Source of the DNA: Planctomycetaceae bacterium
GTDB lineage: Bacteria > Planctomycetota > Planctomycetia > Planctomycetales > Planctomycetaceae
Reading direction: 5' to 3'
Assembly (NCBI GenBank): GCA_002722955.1
Contig: PBMZ01000055.1
Coordinates: forward strand, 1-58,525
DNA length: 58,525 nucleotides
Part shown: one piece after another, positions 50,001 to 56,000 of the stretch
Layout: every line of letters starts with the position of its first letter
Position numbering within the stretch: position 1 is the stretch's first letter
Program-made: the position numbers and the translations under genes
The notes under the pieces: generated by a model
Told to the model about the DNA's origin: nothing
What the model saw: only the letters and a program-made list of their open reading frames with translations
The model's database searches: none

Positions 50001-53000
50001 TGGAACGCTCAGAAGTCACCGACATAATGGGCAATTATACATTCGCGAATGTGCCTGCGTTGAACGAAGTGGTCGTCCGTGAAATCGTTCCGGCAGGTTT
50101 CCGTCAAACGGGTCCAATGCGATTCGAGTTGGCTCCGCAGCAAACATTCTTTGCAGGGTCTGGACCAGAAACGACCGTGACGGGCGACTTCGACAACGAT
50201 GGCAATATCGACGTTGTTACCGTCAATCAAAACAGCAACTCCATCTCGTTCTTGCCGGGACTTCCGGATGGAGGGTTATTGGCTCCTGTTGATATCGCCG
50301 TTGGCAATCAACCATCGGACGCGGTCGCCGGCGATTTTAACGGCGACAACAATTTGGACTTGATCGTTACCAATGGTGGCGACAACAACATCAGCATTCT
50401 GTTGGGCAACGGAAATGCGACGTTTAATTCAAGCACGCTAGCCTTGGGCTTCTCACCAGATTTGATCAAAGCCGCTCAATTGGATGGCAATTCGAATCTA
50501 GATGTCGTCATTACTCCGGGTAGCGGCAGTAACGTAACTGTCTTGTTCGGCGACGGCGCTGGCGCATTTCCAACGACAGCGATGCTAGCAGCAGAACCTG
50601 GTGTCAACGATGTCGCAATCGGCGACTTCGATGGAGTCAACGGAAACGATATCGCTGTAGCAAACTCATCGAGCGGCAGTTTCACGGTCTTGCTGAATCA
50701 AGGCGGAGGATCGTTCGCTGGAAACAACGTCTCGATCGGTGGACGACCAACGAATCTTGCTACCGGTGATTATGACGTCGATTCTGTTCTCGATTTGATC
50801 ATCGTCGATGACGAAACCAACATAGTGAATCCATTTCTCGGCAATGGCAATGGCACGTTTACGTTCGATCAAGGTTTCGTTTTCGCCGATGAAGTTGAAG
50901 AGATAGAAGTTGAAGAGATAACGGTGGCTGACGTCAACGGTGACGGAATCGTTGATGGTATTCTAGCGCTTGAGGATGGTGGTGAAGTTGGGGTCTTTCT
51001 GAACGACGGTGTCAACTTCAACGTGACGTTAGAGCGGTTTCGAACGTTCGATGTTGGTCGCGAGCCTGCCGGAATCTCGATCGTCGATCTCAACGGAGAC
51101 GGTCAGCAAGATATCATAACCGCCAACTTCCTCGATAACTCAATCTCTGTGTTAGGTGGAGCGAGCGGAACGTTTGTCTTGCAGCCACCTGCTGGAGCCA
51201 CGATTGCAAATCGAGATTTTGGCAATCTTGAGCTTGCCACCATCACTGGCACAAAGTTTATCGATCGCAATCAAAATGGCATCCAAGATCTGGAAGACGA
51301 TCCGCTTCCTGGCGTGACCGTGTTTCTGGACTTCAATCGGAATGGCAATCTCGATCCCAACGAACCATTCCAAGTCACAGACACGAATGGGAATTACATA
51401 TTTGCCAATGTCGATCCGCTGAAGACTGTGACGGTCGCCGAAATCGTACCGAACAACTTCATCCAGACGGCACCAGTATTTGGTGTTGCGACCGATTTCC
51501 GCGTGAATGTGCAGCCTCGGCATCTCACGGCAGCTGACTTTGATCGCGATGGTGACTTGGATTTGGTTACTGCTAATCGAATTTCGAATGACATCTCGAT
51601 TCTTGAGAACAATGGAACAGGCTTCTATACCAATCGGCAAGACTTGATCACGATGGGTGGAGCCCCGAACTTTGTTCAAGCCGCTGATTTGAATGGCGAC
51701 ATGTTTGACGATTTGGTGGTCGCGAACTTTGGTGGCGACAACGTTTCCGTCTTCTTAAATGATGGCATGGGTAGCTTGGTCTTTTCGAGTACCTTTGATG
51801 CCTCGCTTGGTGGTGATGAAGCCTCGGTCGTGATCGCGGACTTTGATGGTGTCAACGGACTAGATATCGCGACGGCCAACCAGAATGCAGGCACGGTTGG
51901 CATTTTGCTCAACGACGGAATCGGAAACTTTTCACCCGGCGGCGAAATTGCCGCAGGGTCGAGCCCTGCTCAGATAGCAGCGGGGGATTTCAACAACGAC
52001 ACTAACGTCGATTTGGTTGTGTCGAACCAAATCAACAGTGAAGTCAACGTGTTGTTGGGCAACGGCAATGGCACATTTGGTGCCGCCAACGCGTTTGTTG
52101 CTCCTGGCTTTGCATTTGCATTAGCCGTCGAAGACTACAGTGGCGACATGATTGACGATATTGCCGTGACAGACTTCGGCGGAGACACCGTCAGTGTATT
52201 GATAAGTAACGGCAACGGGACCTTTGCCGCACCAGCCACATTCGATGTTGGCAATGGTCCGCTAGGTCTTACCGCGATCGATCTCGACGGCGACCTGGAT
52301 TTCGATTTGGCGTCTTCAAACAACATTTCTGGAAACGTAACTCTACTGATTAACGATGGCACTGGCAGCTTTGCTCCTGCATCGTCCAATCCCAACTTCT
52401 CAACGGGAACACAATCTTATGGAATCGTCGCTGGCGATTTTGATGGCGATGGACGAATCGATTTAGCAACAGCGAATGAAGGCGCCGACAGCGTTTCGGT
52501 TCTATTCAATACTCCAGGGACTCACACAATTGGATTGAGTGCTGGTGAGACTCGTGGTCTTGTCGACTTCTTGAACTTTCCACTGGATGCGACGATCAGT
52601 GGTAAGAAGTTCTTGGACATCGACGAAAACGGACTCCTAGACGCAGGCGAGCCGGGACTGGATGGCTTCCTGATTTATGCTGATCTGAATGACAACGGCA
52701 TCTTTGATCTCGGGGAACCCTCGGCCATTACAGATCCGAACGGTGACTTCACGATTCTTGGTGTGCCCTCGGAACGCGGAGTCAAGGTTCGTGAGATTCA
52801 GCAGCCCGACTTCGCCGCGACTTCGTTCCCGAGTGCGATTTTGTTTGACGTCTTTGATGACAACTCAATTGCTGCCGACTTCACGATTGTCAATCCGTTC
52901 GGAAATTCGAGCGTTGTGGAACAGAATCAACGTATCGAGCTCACCAATGGCGGCTACTTGGTCACGACCAACGACGTTAATCCGTTGATTGACGGTCCGC

Positions 53001-56000
53001 TGGATATCACTGGTCGATTTACGTTTAACGATGCTTCGGGAGCTGATGCGGATATCTTCACGATCGCGACACGAAGCGATGCTGTTCCGGCTTCGGGCAC
53101 GGGCGATGTCAGCAATGGACTGACCTTCCAGTTGGATGGATCGGGAATTCTCCGGATCGTCCGTCGTGATAATGAAGTTGATACGGTCATTGCCATTACA
53201 TCGCTCGATGTCAACGTCAACGAAGTGTTCGACTTCATCGTCACCGATGATGGTTTGAATATCTCCTTCGAAGTCTTCCAAGTTGGCGGCGACAACACGA
53301 CGGCATCCTTGTCGGCTCAAGACAGTACAGTCTTCGGTTCGAACAAAATCGTGTTCCACAACCGAGAAGAAACGGGCGGCACGACCGAAGTGGGCTTGTT
53401 AGATGATGTCACGATTGTGACTCACACGCCAAACTTCTTCGTGGCTGCCAATGACAACTTTACGAACGTCGATTTTGGCAACCGTCAACTACCCGCCACT
53501 CTGATGGTCGATGGTGGTGCGGGTGATGATGATGTCATCATTCAACGAAATGGCCTGTTTTTCGAAGTATTCGACAACGTAGTCAGCCAAGTCATCGCCA
53601 GCAGGTTGGTCGCCAAAACAACGGATATTGTTGTCAACGGCGATGACGGAAACGACACTGTCACGATCACGACTACTGGCGGACCGATTGATGTACCGAT
53701 CACGACAACTGGCGGCAACGGCTTCGACAATGTCAACATCGAGGATGTCAACAACCTCGCCGATCAAAGTGTGTCGGTCAACGGTTCGGTTGTGAGCTTT
53801 GATAGCACGGTCATCTCGCACAGCGACTTCGAACAACTTGATCTACGTTTCGGCGCAGGCAACCAAACCTTGACTGTTCAAGGAAACATTCCCGTCGGCG
53901 CACGGTTTGATCTTGGTTTAGGCGCCGACGATCGACTGACATTGTTGGGCGGTGCGGCAGCAGACAACGATGTGACCTTGTCTAGAAACCAAATCCTCTC
54001 GATGTCGAATACCAGCGAGTTGTTTGGTGTTGAGAAGGTAACCGTTGATTTCACCCAGGGCGGTGCGAACTCGATCACCGTCAATCAAGACTTCATCGGT
54101 TCGTTCGATGTCAGTGCTTTTGGAGACGGCACGGGAGACAGTTTATTCGCCCAAACATTGACGGGACCGCAAGATCAACGCGTCGTGCTGAGCAGCGGAA
54201 ATATCCAGCTAATCGAACAAGCAAACAACTTGAGCTTTGTCGAAGCCGAATTGGACGGAGTCAACGGCGTTGAGGGCTTGAACGTGATTAGTGACCTGGT
54301 TGTCTCACCGGATAGCCGATTCCTGTATTCAATCTCGTCCGGAGACAGTGCGCTGTCGACATTCATGATCGATAATGCCACAGGTGAGTTGAACTTAATT
54401 AGTAGTTTGCGTGACGACACGGCTTCGAACAATCCTGGGCCGGTCGATTTAGGAATCGGTTTCGCGAAGGCATTGACCATCAGTCCTGATGGGCGGTTCT
54501 TATATGGACTCGGTACCAGCAGCGATAACTCGATTGGTGTCTTTAGTCGCGATGAATCGACGGGCCTTATTACGTCGTCGCAAATATTGAATCAGGGTGT
54601 CAATGGCGTGGACCGATTGAACGTGCCCGAGGACATCTCGATTAGCCCAGATGGACGGCACGCTTATGTAACGGCTCGCAATGGGCTTTCTCTGTCGTTG
54701 TTCGACCGTGACGTGGCCAGTGGTGATCTGGCGTTCGTCGCATTGCAAGATTCGGGTTTGCCGAGTTTCCCGACTCTCGTAGAAGTTGCACCAGATGGCC
54801 GTCATGTCTACATGCTCGGCGGCGACAACAGTATTTCGACATACTCGCGTGACGCCGTAAGTGGTGCCTTGACTTTCGTCAGCAAAGTAACGGACGGCGT
54901 GAATGGCGTCGATGGTTTGCAAGGACCGACAGGTTTGGCCATTAGCCCGGATGGCTTGAGTGTCTACGCGACGAGCACATTGGAAAGTTCATTAACGGCC
55001 TTTAGTCGAAACACGTCGACTGGTGAGTTAACGTTTATTGAGATCGAACAACAAAACGTCAACGGTGTCTCGGGTTTGCTTGCCGCTAGTGAAGTTTCGG
55101 TTAGCCCTGATGGAGAACGTGTTTATGCGACGTCGGCTAACCCAGGCAACGTGACGGTCTTCTTGAGAAACACGACGACAGGTGAAGTTACTTTCTTGGA
55201 AACTCAAACCGACGATGTCAATGGTGTCAACGGGTTGAGCTTCGCTAGCGGTGTCACGTCCACGCCTAATGGCCGCTTCGTCTACGGTTCCGGAGGCGCA
55301 AGTGATTTCGGTATCGCGGCGTTCCGCCGCGATACAAGACTCCAAGTCCTGACGTCAGGATTCACAACCACGTCTCTCAACACATCCAACGGCGACGATT
55401 TGGTTCAAGCGTTCTTGGGTGGTCTCAACGATGTCAACATCGATACGGGAGTGCCCGGCGGCGGCGACGAAGTTCAGGATTTATTCGTGTCGGCTCAATC
55501 GGGAACGTTTACGCTGGCCTTTGATGGTCAAACAACGGCGGCGATTGCCTTTAATGCCACGGCCACCGCAGTACAGGCTGCCTTAGAAGCATTGCCAAAT
55601 ATCGGGACAGGCAATGTGCTCGCTACCGGTGGTCCGTTGGATCAGGCTCCTGTGTCGATTACTGTCACAGGAGCGTTGGCGAATACCAACGTCTCTGAAT
55701 TGATTCTCGACGGTGCGGGATTGGGAATTGGGCCGGCCTTCGTCACGACGATCGTCGATGGAATGCCAGCAACAGGGCTCAACGACCGAGTCGACTTTAT
55801 TGACAACGCGACCAACAGCACAGTCAATATCTCGGGGAACACCGTTGTGCAAGGCGGGACAACGACCTTGACCAACGTGGAAGATGTAAATCTCACCGTT
55901 CAAGACGGTACGATCATCGTTGATGGTGCAACATCGGCATTGGCCAGTACTGATGTCACGTTGAGTGCTCCGGGTGCTGGGAAGTCGATCGACTTTGTGA

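Larger units (their letters stand above)
45104..52840 (+). repeat. Alternating SdrD-type B domains and VCBS/FG-GAP blocks
   Basis: Six B-type domains (pattern GIKFNDLDGDGVQ...GEPGLPGVTVFVDLDNDG, ending IVPNGFRQTAP) begin at 45113, 46478, 47834, 49208, 51248 and 52601. Between consecutive ones lie FG-GAP/VCBS repeats with DxDxDG calcium sites (DLNGDGRDDVAVAH, DFDGDLLPDLAVAN). Spacing is 1,365, 1,356, 1,374, 2,040 and 1,353 bp. The fourth unit has about 680 extra bp inside its B domain. Calcium-dependent rigidity of a stalk is a likely role. Confidence 0.85.
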
